DNA of 36,853 nucleotides, from the NCBI GenBank assembly GCA_025054695.1, contig JANWZI010000034.1, positions 1 to 36,853 on the forward strand, read 5' to 3'. Shown piece after piece: positions 17,214 through 27,511 of the stretch (its first letter is position 1; every line of letters starts with the position of its first letter). The translations under genes and the position numbers were made by a program. The DNA comes from Myxococcota bacterium (GTDB lineage Bacteria; Myxococcota_A; Polyangia; Polyangiales; JANWZI01). Under the pieces are notes generated by a model, which worked only from the letters and a program-made list of their open reading frames with translations, searched no databases and was not told the origin of the DNA.

Positions 17214-17243
17214 TTGACCGCGGGTACCGGCCGCCCCGACGAT
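17214..17243 (+). promoter_or_regulatory. Weak promoter candidate for the TPR pair
   Basis: TTGACC (17214-17219), an 18-nt spacer and GACGAT (17238-17243), 12 nt before the ATG at 17256. The geometry matches the better promoter at 28943, but the -10 is poor. Confidence 0.3.
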
Positions 17244-17255
17244 GGCGGGACCCCG

Positions 17256-18407
17256 ATGGAAGCCAACGACGGACGACGCATCCTGCGACTGGACGGAGTC
17301 CGCGCGGACGGCTGGTTCGAGCAGTTCGCCACCGGACTGCCGAGCTTCCGAGAGCTCGCCGACGTGCTCGGCGAACGGTTCGTCGCGTTCTCGGTGATCG
17401 CCGGCGTGCAGGTGACCGGGATCACCGTCGACCGGCGGAGCCCCGACGCCTCGCTCGTCGACTTCCGTGTCGGCGACGAGGCCGAGCAACGACTCTCGCT
17501 GGGCGAGTTCCGGCGTCGGCTGGTCGCAGCTCTGCTGGCCGACGAGCCGCCGGACGTCTCGGGGCTCGAGCAGGAGGCTCCATCGCCGGAACGCATCCAA
17601 GAAATCATCGGCATCCGGTACGTTCTGCTCGCTCCGCTGTTCGGCATCGGTCTGCGCGAGCTGCGGCTCGGAGCGGGACGTCCGCCGGGCATCGTCGTCG
17701 ATCTCGGTGGCACCGCGGACGAGCTCGCCATCGAGGAATTCCGCGAGCTCGTCCGGGAACGGGTGCGCGGAGAGCTGGCGCGATCCAGGCCGTCGAGTCC
17801 GTTCGCGATCGACCTGGGCGCCGTGCCCCAGGCCGAGCGCGCCCTCGCCGCACGCGAGCCGCGGCGCGTCGTCGAACTGCTCGGTGCGTGGCCAGGGCCG
17901 CTGTCGCTGTTGTTGCGTACGCCCGAGGGGCAGCAGCTCTCCGTCGAGGTCAAGGCCACGCTGGGACGAGCTCTGGGGCTTCTCGGCGCCGCCTACGTGG
18001 CGCTCGAGCGTCACGACTGGGCCGAAGAGGTGACACGGCTCGGCATCCAGTGGGCCCAGGAGACCCCCGCAGCGGCGGAGTTGTACCGTCGCCTGGGCGA
18101 GGCGTTCGTCGCCCGCGGCCGTTTGGGCGAGGCGCTGGGTCTGTTGCGTCGCGCCCAGACGCTCGGCGCCGATCCACGCGACACCCTCCCGTTGCTCGCC
18201 CGGTGCTTCGCGGAGCGCGGCAAGTGGGTCGCCGCCGCCGCGTGCGTGGATCGGGCCCTCGAGGCGGGCGTCGCCCCGGAACGGCTCTCCGAGCTGCGCG
18301 CGCGCATCGAGGCGACGCTCGGCGATCGCTGGAGACGCTTCCGGGCCGCCGTTCCCCTCGCTCCGCGGGCGCTCGCAGCACCCGCGTCCACGCCGCCTTC
18401 GCGTTGA
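17256..18407 (+). CDS. TPR protein of unknown function (first of coupled pair)
   Basis: 383 aa. The N-terminal ~200 residues form an alpha/beta region I do not recognise (FATGLPSFRELADVLGERFVAFSVIAGVQVTGI; IIGIRYVLLAPLFGI). The C-terminal half has three to four TPR-like helix pairs (ALGLLGAAYVALERHDWAEE; LYRRLGEAFVARGRLGEALG; LARCFAERGKWVAAAACV). No signal peptide, so probably cytoplasmic. Its stop overlaps the next ATG by one base (TGATG). Both products are repeat proteins, which suggests one assembly or scaffold, but nothing in the neighbourhood names its client. Confidence 0.8.
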   Translation: MEANDGRRILRLDGVRADGWFEQFATGLPSFRELADVLGERFVAFSVIAGVQVTGITVDRRSPDASLVDFRVGDEAEQRLSLGEFRRRLVAALLADEPPDVSGLEQEAPSPERIQEIIGIRYVLLAPLFGIGLRELRLGAGRPPGIVVDLGGTADELAIEEFRELVRERVRGELARSRPSSPFAIDLGAVPQAERALAAREPRRVVELLGAWPGPLSLLLRTPEGQQLSVEVKATLGRALGLLGAAYVALERHDWAEEVTRLGIQWAQETPAAAELYRRLGEAFVARGRLGEALGLLRRAQTLGADPRDTLPLLARCFAERGKWVAAAACVDRALEAGVAPERLSELRARIEATLGDRWRRFRAAVPLAPRALAAPASTPPSR

Positions 18408-20488
18408 TGTCCGACGCGCCCCGCCAGCGGGCGACGGGCCCGACGCTGCGATGCGACGTGCGCTTCGAGGATCGTCGCCTCGTGGTGCGGATCTCCGATG
18501 CGCGTGGCAGCGGCGGTGTGCGTCTGGAACTACTCGAAGCCGTCTCCGGACCCCTTCCGAGACCGTATGAGCTGAGCGGGGGGCTCGAACGCTGCAGGCA
18601 TCGGGCGACGACGGCCAGCCTGCTGCGCGCCGAGGTGCGGCTGCGTGCCCTCGAGCAGTACGCCGCCGATGCGGGTGTCAGGCTCGCCGTGCGCGACGTG
18701 CCGGGCGTTGCGGCCGAGGTTCTTCTCGACGACGGGACGGGGGCGGTCGTCGCGCCGGTCCTCGCGACGTTCGAGGGCGGGGATCTCGTGCTCGCGCCAC
18801 TGGGCGCGCGCGCGGCGGTCGACGGCCCCGCGCCGGCGCTGCGACGCTGGCTCGATGGCTGTCGCCGTCTCGGCGCGAACGTCGTCGGCGCCACCGCGCG
18901 CTGGACTCGGCTGCTGCGGGCGCTCATGGCCGATGCGTTGCTCCCTGCCGGCCATCGCGTTCCCGACGATACCGCCCTGGTGCTTTCCGGGTGCGCGATC
19001 CGCGATGGAGGCATTGTGTTCGAGGCGGGGCTCGAGGGCATCGAGCCGTGGTGCGAGACCCGCGAGGCGTGGGTCCGCCTGCGCGACGCGCTCGTGGCAC
19101 TGGCGCAAGGGGAGGCCGTCCGCGCGCGCGATCGACTCGAGTGCCTTGTGCCTCGTTCCGCGCTTCGAATCCCGCAGCCCACGCCGGTGGACGGCTTGGT
19201 GACTCGGGCATGGGTCGAGGCACTCCTCGAAGAAGGCGCGGAATCCGACGACGGGCACATCGATGGGGAGGCGAGCGAGAGCCACGATCCGCACCTCGTG
19301 TGCGCGCGCTTTCGGCTCGCGATGCGATCCGGGCAGCCCGACCGCGTGCTCGGTGCGCTGCACATGGTGCTCGCCCATGAGCCGTTCGCGACCGTGCGTG
19401 CCCAGGCCGTAAGTGCCGCGCTCGATCGTCTCGAGCCGGTCGACGCCCCGCGGGCACTGGAAGCGTTGCGCGTCGCGCTCGGACGCTTCCCCCTCGACGA
19501 GGCGTTCGTGCGTCGCGCTCTTCCGATCGCCGCGCGACTGCAGGCGGCGGACGTGCTGCACGAGCTGGGGCGCCGCGTCCTCGGGGCGCCCCTTCCCGCT
19601 GCCGTGCGGGGGCGACTGGGAGCTGGTGCTGCGCTCGCGCTGGAGAGCATCGGAAGGCCCGGCCCGGCGCTCGACTTCGCGCGGCAGGCGGTGCATGCGG
19701 ACCCGGATGTCGCCGATGCGCATCTCGCCTTCGGGCGGGCGCTTGCTCGAATCGGTCGGCCGGACGCGGCCCTGGTGCGGCTCGAGCGCGCCGCGACCCT
19801 GTACGAACGAGAGGGTGAGGGCGAACGTGCGGCCGACGCGCTGGAAGCGGCCGCGAACGCGGCGATCCGCATCGGAAGGTACGCGACCGCCGAGGCGTTG
19901 CTGCAACGCGCGCTCGCCCTCGATCCTTCGAATGCGCGCACGGTCGATGCGCTGGCCGGGGTCCAGACGCGCCTCGGCGCGCTCGATGCGGCCGCCGGGA
20001 CGTACGAACGGCTACTGGCCGACGGGCTGTCCGGACGCGACGCGGCCCTGCACGACGCGCTTGAGCACGCGATCGCCTTTCATCTCGAGGTGCGGCTCGA
20101 TGGAGCCGGCGCGCGCCCCTTCGTGGAGGCGCTGCAGCGGGCCGGTGCGGACACCGACCGCGTCGATGCATGGCGCCGGCGCATCGACGGCCCGGCGCCG
20201 GGCCCGCACACGGCCGCCGGGACGCTGCGCGCGGTGGGCGATCACGCCGGAGCGGCGCGCCTCCTTGCGCGGGAGGCGGCCACGAGTCGCGACGCGGCGA
20301 GTCTGCGCGCGGCGATCGAGGCCGCGGAAGCCAGTGGCCAGCGCCGCCTCCTCGAGGAGGTCCTGCGCACCGCCCTCTCGTGGCTCGATGAAGGGCCGAC
20401 GCGGCGCGCCGTCGAGGCTCGCCTCGCCCTCGTCGCGGGACGCCCCGACGATCCGTCGCGGAACGAACCGTCTGCCGAGGCCGATTGA
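18407..20488 (+). CDS. Large TPR protein of unknown function (second of coupled pair)
   Basis: 693 aa. The first ~290 residues are beta-rich and alpha/beta with no recognised domain (TLRCDVRFEDRRLVVRISD; a GIVFEAGLEGIEPW segment). From about 300 to 690 the protein is a helical TPR-like solenoid; clear repeats include AHLAFGRALARIGRPDAAL, AANAAIRIGRYATAEALLQR and ALAGVQTRLGALDAAAGTYE. No signal peptide or membrane segment. The ATG lies within TGATG, overlapping the stop of the first TPR gene, so expression is coupled. The family is not recognised. Confidence 0.8.
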   Translation: MSDAPRQRATGPTLRCDVRFEDRRLVVRISDARGSGGVRLELLEAVSGPLPRPYELSGGLERCRHRATTASLLRAEVRLRALEQYAADAGVRLAVRDVPGVAAEVLLDDGTGAVVAPVLATFEGGDLVLAPLGARAAVDGPAPALRRWLDGCRRLGANVVGATARWTRLLRALMADALLPAGHRVPDDTALVLSGCAIRDGGIVFEAGLEGIEPWCETREAWVRLRDALVALAQGEAVRARDRLECLVPRSALRIPQPTPVDGLVTRAWVEALLEEGAESDDGHIDGEASESHDPHLVCARFRLAMRSGQPDRVLGALHMVLAHEPFATVRAQAVSAALDRLEPVDAPRALEALRVALGRFPLDEAFVRRALPIAARLQAADVLHELGRRVLGAPLPAAVRGRLGAGAALALESIGRPGPALDFARQAVHADPDVADAHLAFGRALARIGRPDAALVRLERAATLYEREGEGERAADALEAAANAAIRIGRYATAEALLQRALALDPSNARTVDALAGVQTRLGALDAAAGTYERLLADGLSGRDAALHDALEHAIAFHLEVRLDGAGARPFVEALQRAGADTDRVDAWRRRIDGPAPGPHTAAGTLRAVGDHAGAARLLAREAATSRDAASLRAAIEAAEASGQRRLLEEVLRTALSWLDEGPTRRAVEARLALVAGRPDDPSRNEPSAEAD

Positions 20489-20560
20489 CGACGGCGATCG
20501 CGGTGTCCGATGGGGCACCGAAGCCGTTTTCGAAATCGCGCCCCGCTCCTAGGCCAACTC

Positions 20561-20704
20561 GGAGACGGAACCGCACTTCGAGCCCGAGTCGGCGTTCGAG
20601 TCCGAGTCGGAGACCGAGGCCGAGTCCGAGCCCGAGTCCGAGTCGGAGACCGAGTCGGAGACCGAGGCCGAGTCCGAGCCCGAGTCCGAGCCCGAGCTCG
20701 AAGC
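20561..20704. repeat. Hexamer array R6 (CGAGNC units), longest in the window
   Basis: Twenty-four hexamers without a phase break; 15 are exact CGAGNC and four more are ggagac. An eight-unit (48-bp) segment is duplicated inside the array: about 39 nt starting near 20604 recur at 20652. It sits in the 262-nt gap between the convergent TPR and cytochrome genes. Confidence 0.9.
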
Positions 20705-20750
20705 GCCGAGACCAAGCGTCTCGTCGCGAGCGGCGGCGAGCACGACGGCC

Positions 20751-21842
20751 TCAGGGCACCAGCGTCGCGATCCAGGCCGAGACGAGGGCCACGCCGTCCG
20801 TGTCGACGATTTCGGTCGCCAGCGGCGGCATCGCGGCTCCATCACCACGGCGCCGCATGCGGACGAGCAATACGGATGCCTCCGGTCGTGCCGGCTCCAC
20901 GCGACGATCCGCGCCCGGCGCTGTCCACAGACTCGGGACCCCGACGGCCGTTCGGTACGCGGCGGTTTGCTCGGGGCTCGTCAGGCCGACGTCGACCCAC
21001 AGGTCGAGACTCGCCTGCGGCAGCTCCCCTCCGTGACAGCTCCCGCAGTTGGCGTGCAGATATCCGAGCGCGTCGCGAACCACCGGCGGGCCGGGAATTC
21101 GGGCCGCTTCGGGGTCGATCGGATGCGTCAGCCGCTCTTCGTCGAGCAGCCGCCGCAGCGTGATCCCCGCGCCGTCGTGCGCGAGCTGGATCGCGCTCAC
21201 CCCCAGCAGCACGTCGCGCGCCGCTCCGTCGTGACACCGCACGCATGCCGCGACCGGCGGCACGTCGTGGCTCGTCCCCAGCGCGTTCTCGACACCGTCG
21301 TGCACTTCGTGAACGGCGTCCTGCGTCGCGTTCCAGGCGAAGACGCGCATCACCCAGGCGTCGGGCCCGACGCCCGTGCCGACTTTGTGCAGTTCCCGCG
21401 TCTCGATGCGCAGTCCGTCGCGCACGAACGTCTTCCAGACGCGGGTGCCGACCGGGAAGACCCACGCGTCGGGATCGCTCGTGTCGACCCGGGCACCCGC
21501 CGGCAGCCACAGATGCCGTTCCTTGTCGGCGCCGTCGCTCCACAGCGCGTGACGCGGCGCGAAGCGCTCGACACCCGCCGCAAGCCGCTCGCACGAGCCC
21601 GGTGCGTACAGGCCCGGCGGTCCGCTGCACGTGCGCGTCGCGCCATCCTCGCCGATCGCGTCGCCATTCCCGCCGACCGAGCCATCGACCGGTGCTTCGG
21701 CGTCCGATGCGCCGTCATGGCCCGCCCCATCGCTCGGGCTGCGCGCCATCTTCGTGCCACAGGCGGCCGCCGCGAGCGCGACGGGGACCAGCGTCGCGAA
21801 CCGAAACCCTGGACGAAGCGCGAGCGGACGCGCGGGAGTCAC
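20751..21842 (-). CDS. Diheme c-type cytochrome lipoprotein (SO2930-like family)
   Basis: 363 aa from a GTG at 21842. The signal sequence ends in ALAAAACG with lipobox Cys28, followed by an Asp/Gly-rich linker. Two covalent heme sites are visible: CVRCH (200-204) and CGSCH (266-270). The segments FAPRHALWSDGADKERHLWLP and SDPDAWVFPVGTRVWK are characteristic of the SO2930-type diheme cytochrome family. It probably carries electrons at the outer membrane or in the periplasm, but partner proteins are not encoded nearby. A TAGACT hexamer lies 9 nt upstream of the GTG. It is divergent from pilB and convergent with the TPR gene. Confidence 0.87.
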   Translation of the reverse strand: MTPARPLALRPGFRFATLVPVALAAAACGTKMARSPSDGAGHDGASDAEAPVDGSVGGNGDAIGEDGATRTCSGPPGLYAPGSCERLAAGVERFAPRHALWSDGADKERHLWLPAGARVDTSDPDAWVFPVGTRVWKTFVRDGLRIETRELHKVGTGVGPDAWVMRVFAWNATQDAVHEVHDGVENALGTSHDVPPVAACVRCHDGAARDVLLGVSAIQLAHDGAGITLRRLLDEERLTHPIDPEAARIPGPPVVRDALGYLHANCGSCHGGELPQASLDLWVDVGLTSPEQTAAYRTAVGVPSLWTAPGADRRVEPARPEASVLLVRMRRRGDGAAMPPLATEIVDTDGVALVSAWIATLVP

Positions 21843-21851
21843 GATGGCTGG

Positions 21852-21857
21852 AGTCTA
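21852..21857 (-). promoter_or_regulatory. -10-like element upstream of the cytochrome gene
   Basis: TAGACT on the minus strand, 9 nt from the GTG start, again predicting almost no leader. No -35 match is visible. Confidence 0.3.
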
Positions 21858-21976
21858 GGACGCGCGGGACCGGCGCGCAGCCGGCCGCGATTCCAGCAGA
21901 CCGGTCTCGGCAACGCGATCGCCGTGCGGGCGCCTTGCGGGGCGCCCGAGGGCACCGCATCGCGCGTGCGGGCTGA

Positions 21977-21982
21977 TATGCT
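21977..21982 (+). promoter_or_regulatory. -10-like element upstream of pilB
   Basis: TATGCT lies 9 nt before the pilB ATG. No convincing -35 lies 16-18 nt upstream. If used, transcription would begin within a few bases of the start codon. Confidence 0.3.
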
Positions 21983-21991
21983 TCGCGCGTC

Positions 21992-23701
<1,710 letters not shown>

Positions 23702-23776
23702 CCGCTCGCTTCGCGCCGTCGACCCGGCGTCGTCTCAAGCCAGGTGGCCGCCTTCGACTCGGGGCTGGTCGATCGC

Positions 23777-23896
23777 GGCTCGGACTCGGGCTCAGGCTCG
23801 GATTCGGACTCGGACGCGGGCTCGGTCTCGGACTGGCCCTCGAACTTCGACTCGGTCTCGGACTCGATCTCGAACGCGCCCTCGGTCTCGGGCTCG
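23777..23896. repeat. Hexamer array R7 (GNCTCG units)
   Basis: Twenty consecutive hexamers on the plus strand without insertion or deletion. Eleven are exact GNCTCG (gactcg, gtctcg, ggctcg); others have one or two substitutions, such as gattcg, gacgcg, atctcg and ccctcg. Confidence 0.9.
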
Positions 23897-23980
23897 CAGG
23901 AATCGCGGTGAGCTCAATGAGATCCGCGTGGCCTCGCGGAGTCGGTTCGAAGATTCGTTAAGGAGTATGTGTGGGGAGGA

Positions 23981-24022
23981 GTGACAACACATGACCATAC
24001 ATCGCTCGCCTGTCGTTGTCAC
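23981..24022. repeat. Perfect 8-bp inverted repeat in the leader of the small gene
   Basis: GTGACAAC (23981-23988) and GTTGTCAC (24015-24022) are separated by 26 nt. The right arm overlaps the -35-like TTGTCA. It could be an operator or an RNA hairpin enclosing the micro-ORF start. Confidence 0.5.
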
Positions 24023-24041
24023 GTACATGCGGTGGTGCTAA
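23991..24041 (+). CDS. Candidate 16-codon micro-ORF (leader peptide)
   Basis: ATG to TAA encodes MTIHRSPVVVTYMRWC. It is preceded by GGGGAGGAG (23973-23981) with 9 nt to the ATG, one of the best Shine-Dalgarno matches in the window, and it ends 10 nt before the ATG of the 78-aa gene. No homolog is known to me. It may be a regulatory leader peptide or chance. It conflicts with the promoter-like element at 24016-24044, which would lie inside it. Confidence 0.35.
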   Translation: MTIHRSPVVVTYMRWC

Positions 24042-24044
24042 CTT
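24016..24044 (+). promoter_or_regulatory. Sigma-70-like promoter for the 78-aa gene
   Basis: TTGTCA, a 17-nt spacer and TAACTT, with TG one base upstream (TGCTAACTT, extended -10). The predicted start site falls at about 24051, at the ATG at 24052, implying a leaderless or nearly leaderless transcript. Confidence 0.45.
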
Positions 24045-24051
24045 CGCCCCC

Positions 24052-24288
24052 ATGAGGATCAGCAACAGTTTCTCGGAAGGCGAAATCCAGGTTCTGGAGT
24101 TCGTCCTGCAGACGACCCTGCGCGGCGGCTCTCCCGTGATGGCCACCCGTCACAAGGACTTCGCGTCGCTGTACCGCAAGGTGCTCGCGATGCGGCAGCG
24201 GTCGACGCGACAGCCGCCGCCGAAGTCCTCGACGGGGTCGGTCGCCGCGGAGCAGCCCGCGGCCGGGACGCGAAAGGCGGCGGGCTGA
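24052..24288 (+). CDS. Small protein of unknown function
   Basis: 78 aa. The N-terminal half is compact and helical (MRISNSFSEGEIQVLEFVLQ), followed by GSPVMATRHKDFASLYRKVL and a basic, Pro/Ser/Ala-rich disordered tail. No signal peptide, membrane helix or cysteine. The frame is open a little further upstream, but the ATG at 24052 is the natural start. It lies alone between array R7 and pyrC, with 59 nt before pyrC. I do not recognise the family. The strong promoter signal and the ordered N-terminus suggest it is real. Confidence 0.65.
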   Translation: MRISNSFSEGEIQVLEFVLQTTLRGGSPVMATRHKDFASLYRKVLAMRQRSTRQPPPKSSTGSVAAEQPAAGTRKAAG

Positions 24289-24347
24289 GCCCGAGCGTCG
24301 GACGCGGCGGCCGCCGCATTGCTTGATCGGGACGAGCCCGTCGCGCT

Positions 24348-25652
24348 ATGCGCGAGCTCGTGCTCGTCCTGCGCGGCGCGCGCGTGATTGACCCGTCTCG
24401 CGGGCTCGACGAGACCGCCGACGTGGTCGTCGAAGGCACGCGAATCGGTCGGATCGGCCGCGACGCCGCCATGGGGATTGCGCCAAGCGAAGCGGTCCGC
24501 GTCGTCGACGCGAGAGGCTGCTGGATCGCGCCGGGATTCGTCGATCTGCACGCGCACCTGCGCGAGCCCGGCGACGAAGAGGAGGAGGACGTGGCGTCGG
24601 GTCTGGCCGCAGCGGCGGCGGGCGGCTTCACGACCGTGTGCACGATGCCCAACACGCGGCCCGTGATCGACGACGCGCATCGGGTCCGAAGTCTGCGCGA
24701 GAGGGCCGCGGCCGTCGGGGGACCGCGGCTGCGACCGATGGCCGCCGTGACGCAGGGCAGCGAGGGGCGCGCGCTCACCGACGCGCGCGCACTGCGCGAG
24801 GCGGGCGCGGTGGGTCTGTCGGACGACGGGCGATGCGTGGCTGACGCCGCGTTGATGCGCGAGGCGTTGCGCCAGGCCCGCGAGCACGACCTGCTGATCT
24901 CGCAGCACTGCGAGGACCCCTCGATGACCCGCGGCGCGCCGATCCACGACGGCGAGGTGAGCCGCAGGCTCGGCGTGCGTGGCTGGCCGCGCGAGGCCGA
25001 GGACGTCATCGTCGCGCGCGATCTGGTGCTCGCGGAGGCGACTGGCGCGCGCTACCACGTCGCGCACGTTTCGTCGCTCGGCGCCGTGCGGCTACTTCGC
25101 GAGGCCAAGGCCCGCGGGCTGCGTGTCAGCGCCGAGGTGACGCCGCACCATCTGCTGCTCACGGACGAGGCGGTGCTGCTTTACGGCGCGCAGTGCAAGG
25201 TCAACCCTCCGCTGCGTTCCGAGGCCGACCGCGCCGCGCTGCGCGAGGCGCTGGCCGACGGCACCCTCGACTGCATCGCGACCGACCATGCCCCGCACCG
25301 GCCGTCCGAGAAGGCGTGCCCGCTCGAGCAGGCCGCGTTCGGGATCACGGGCCTGGAGACGGCGCTCGCGGTGCTGCTCGATCTGGTCCGCGACGGTACG
25401 CTCACGCCGATGCGGCTTCTCGAGGCGCTGAGCACCGCTCCCGCGCGCATCTTGGGCGATGCCGACGCCGGCACGCTGCGCGAAGGGGCGCGCGCCGATC
25501 TCGTGGTCATCGACCCGGCTCGAACCTGGACAGTCACGCCCGAACGACTGCGCGGCAAGTCGCACAATGGGCCCTGGCTCGGCCGGACGCTGACGGGCCG
25601 GGTCGTGATGACGATCGTCGAGGGCCGCATCGTCCACGAGGTGCCCGCATGA
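24348..25652 (+). CDS. pyrC: Dihydroorotase
   Basis: 434 aa, typical of type I bacterial dihydroorotases. Amidohydrolase fold with the metal-binding HxH in [10 protein letters not shown] (His68, His70), the conserved [17 protein letters not shown] and YHVAHVSS histidines, KVNPPLR, and the catalytic Asp in ATDHAPH. It cyclises carbamoyl-aspartate to dihydroorotate in pyrimidine synthesis. Its stop overlaps the carA start as ATGA. pyrB is often upstream of pyrC in other genomes but is not in this window. Confidence 0.95.
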   Translation: MRELVLVLRGARVIDPSRGLDETADVVVEGTRIGRIGRDAAMGIAPSEAVRVVDARGCWIAPGFVDLHAHLREPGDEEEEDVASGLAAAAAGGFTTVCTMPNTRPVIDDAHRVRSLRERAAAVGGPRLRPMAAVTQGSEGRALTDARALREAGAVGLSDDGRCVADAALMREALRQAREHDLLISQHCEDPSMTRGAPIHDGEVSRRLGVRGWPREAEDVIVARDLVLAEATGARYHVAHVSSLGAVRLLREAKARGLRVSAEVTPHHLLLTDEAVLLYGAQCKVNPPLRSEADRAALREALADGTLDCIATDHAPHRPSEKACPLEQAAFGITGLETALAVLLDLVRDGTLTPMRLLEALSTAPARILGDADAGTLREGARADLVVIDPARTWTVTPERLRGKSHNGPWLGRTLTGRVVMTIVEGRIVHEVPA

Positions 25653-26773
25653 CCGACGTCGCCTACCTCGCGCTCGCCGACGGAACCGTATTCCGCGGAC
25701 GCCCCGCCGGCGCCCGAGGAGTCGCCGTCGGCGAGGTGGTGTTCACGACGGGAATGACTGGTTATCAGGAAGTGCTCTCCGACCCGAGCTATTGCGGTCA
25801 GATCGTGACGATGACCGCGCCGGAGCAGGGCAACACGGGCGTCAACGCGGAGGACGACGAATCGCGACGTCCGTTCGTCGCCGGGTTCGTGGTGCACGAG
25901 CTGTCGGCGGTGGCCAGCAACTGGCGCGCCACGACGACGCTGCAGGCCCATCTCGAACGACACGGCATCGTCGCCATCGCGGGCGTCGACACGCGCGCCT
26001 TGACGCACCACATCCGGGACGCCGGGGCGCAAATGGCGGCGATCGGGACCGAGGATCCGGACACGCTGGTCGACCGCGCCCGCGCCGCGCCCCCGATGGC
26101 GGGCCGCGATCTGACCGGCGAGGTCTCCTGCCGCGAGCCCTACGCGTGGACCGAGGGTTCCGGACCGTGGCGCACGCTCGAGCCCGTCCCGGGCGCCGAT
26201 CGCCCGCACGTCGTCGCCATCGATTATGGAATCAAGCGGGGCATTTTGCGGTGTCTCGTCGACGCGGGCTGCAGGGTCACGGTGGTTCCGTCGACGAGCC
26301 GCGCCGAGGACGTGCTCGCACTTGCGCCGGACGGGGTGTTCCTCTCCAACGGTCCGGGCGATCCGGCGGCGGTCACCCACGCGATCGCCACGGTCCGCGA
26401 TCTTCTCGGCAAGCGACCGCTGTTCGGCATCTGCCTCGGCCATCAGCTTCTCGCGCTCGCGCTCGGTGGGCGCACCTACAAGCTCAAATTCGGCCACCGC
26501 GGGCTCAATCAGCCGGTCAAGGACTTGACGACGGGCCGCATCGAGGTGACGGCGCAGAATCACGGCTTCGCGGTCGATCTCGACTCGCTGCGCGGCCGCT
26601 GCCGGCTGACGCACGTACACCTGAACGACGGCACGTGCGAGGGCATCGAGCACGAGGAGACCCGAGCGTTCTCAGTGCAATACCACCCCGAGGCGTCGGC
26701 CGGGCCGCACGACGCGCGCCATCTGTTCGCGCGATTCGTCGAGCGGATCCGCGCGGATCGCGCGCGCGCTTGA
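25649..26773 (+). CDS. carA: Carbamoyl-phosphate synthase small (glutaminase) subunit
   Basis: 374 aa. An N-terminal CPSase small-chain domain ([32 protein letters not shown]) is followed by a class I glutamine amidotransferase domain with nucleophile Cys262 in FGICLGHQ and the catalytic His-Glu in YHPEA. It hydrolyses glutamine and passes ammonia to the large subunit CarB to make carbamoyl phosphate. carB does not follow; the next gene, after 33 nt, is a CoA transferase. The start is fixed by the 4-nt overlap with pyrC. Confidence 0.96.
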   Translation: MTDVAYLALADGTVFRGRPAGARGVAVGEVVFTTGMTGYQEVLSDPSYCGQIVTMTAPEQGNTGVNAEDDESRRPFVAGFVVHELSAVASNWRATTTLQAHLERHGIVAIAGVDTRALTHHIRDAGAQMAAIGTEDPDTLVDRARAAPPMAGRDLTGEVSCREPYAWTEGSGPWRTLEPVPGADRPHVVAIDYGIKRGILRCLVDAGCRVTVVPSTSRAEDVLALAPDGVFLSNGPGDPAAVTHAIATVRDLLGKRPLFGICLGHQLLALALGGRTYKLKFGHRGLNQPVKDLTTGRIEVTAQNHGFAVDLDSLRGRCRLTHVHLNDGTCEGIEHEETRAFSVQYHPEASAGPHDARHLFARFVERIRADRARA

Positions 26774-26790
26774 TGCCGCCGCGCACGCGG

Positions 26791-26799
26791 TGCTATCAG
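26791..26799 (+). promoter_or_regulatory. Possible extended -10 before the CoA-transferase operon
   Basis: TGCTATCAG ends 7 nt before the ATG at 26807. It resembles TGCTAACTT before the 78-aa gene. There is no good -35, and read-through from carA over the 33-nt gap is equally possible. Confidence 0.25.
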
Positions 26800-26806
26800 C
26801 GCGCGC

Positions 26807-27511
26807 ATGAACAAGGTCGTCGCGAGCGCCTTGGAGGCGGTCGCCGACATCCCGGATGGCGCGACGCTCGCGGTCGGCGGCTTCGGCCTGTGCGGCATCC
26901 CGGAGCTGTGCATCGCCGCGCTGCGCGAGCGCGGCGTGCGCGACCTCGTGGTCGTCTCCAACAACTGCGGCGTCGACGACTTCGGGCTCGGCCTGCTTCT
27001 GCAGCGGCGGCAGATCCGCAAGATGATCAGCAGCTACGTCGGCGAGAACCGCGAATTCGAGCGCCAGTTCCTGAGCGGGGAGCTCGAAGTCGAGCTCGTT
27101 CCGCAAGGCACGCTGGCCGAGCGGCTGCGCGCCGGCGGCGCCGGCATCCCCGCCTTCTACACGCCGGCGGGTGTTGGGACGAGCGTCGCGGAAGGCAAGG
27201 AGACGCGCGAGTTCGACGGGCGCAACTACGTGCTCGAGCGGGGCATCGTCGCCGACTTCGCCCTCGTCAAGGCGTGGAAGGCGGACCGCCTCGGCAATCT
27301 CGTCTACCGCCGCGCCGCGCGCAACTTCAATCCGCTCGCGGCCATGGCGGGGCGCATCACGATCGCCGAAGTCGAGCAGCTGGTCGAGGTCGGCGAGCTC
27401 GATCCGGACCACGTGCACACCCCGGGCATCTTCGTGCAGCGCGTGGTGGTGGGTCGCCACGAGAAGCGGATCGAGCGGCGCACCGTACGCCGGAGGCCAT
27501 CGCCATGCTGA
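26807..27511 (+). CDS. scoA: 3-oxoacid/acyl-CoA transferase subunit A
   Basis: 234 aa. Family I CoA transferase alpha subunit, with [10 protein letters not shown] and [15 protein letters not shown] near the N-terminus, [27 protein letters not shown] in the middle and [17 protein letters not shown] near the end. With subunit B it moves CoA between succinyl-CoA and a 3-oxoacid such as acetoacetate, linking ketone-body or amino-acid breakdown to central metabolism. The 3' end overlaps subunit B by 7 nt. The symbol is by similarity to succinyl-CoA:3-oxoacid transferases; the exact acid substrate is not fixed by the sequence (atoD-type is the alternative). Confidence 0.92.
   Translation: MNKVVASALEAVADIPDGATLAVGGFGLCGIPELCIAALRERGVRDLVVVSNNCGVDDFGLGLLLQRRQIRKMISSYVGENREFERQFLSGELEVELVPQGTLAERLRAGGAGIPAFYTPAGVGTSVAEGKETREFDGRNYVLERGIVADFALVKAWKADRLGNLVYRRAARNFNPLAAMAGRITIAEVEQLVEVGELDPDHVHTPGIFVQRVVVGRHEKRIERRTVRRRPSPC

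Larger units (their letters stand above)
23702..24051. other. 350-nt intergenic region: array R7 and a structured leader
   Basis: The region after pilB holds array R7 (23777-23896). It is followed by a locally AT-richer stretch (about 23950-24051) containing a strong Shine-Dalgarno sequence, a 16-codon micro-ORF, an inverted repeat and a promoter-like element upstream of the small 78-aa gene. Confidence 0.6.

Noticed and set aside
20561-20704. CRISPR array
   Set aside because: The unit is 6 nt and continuous, with no spacers of 25-40 nt and no cas genes in the window.
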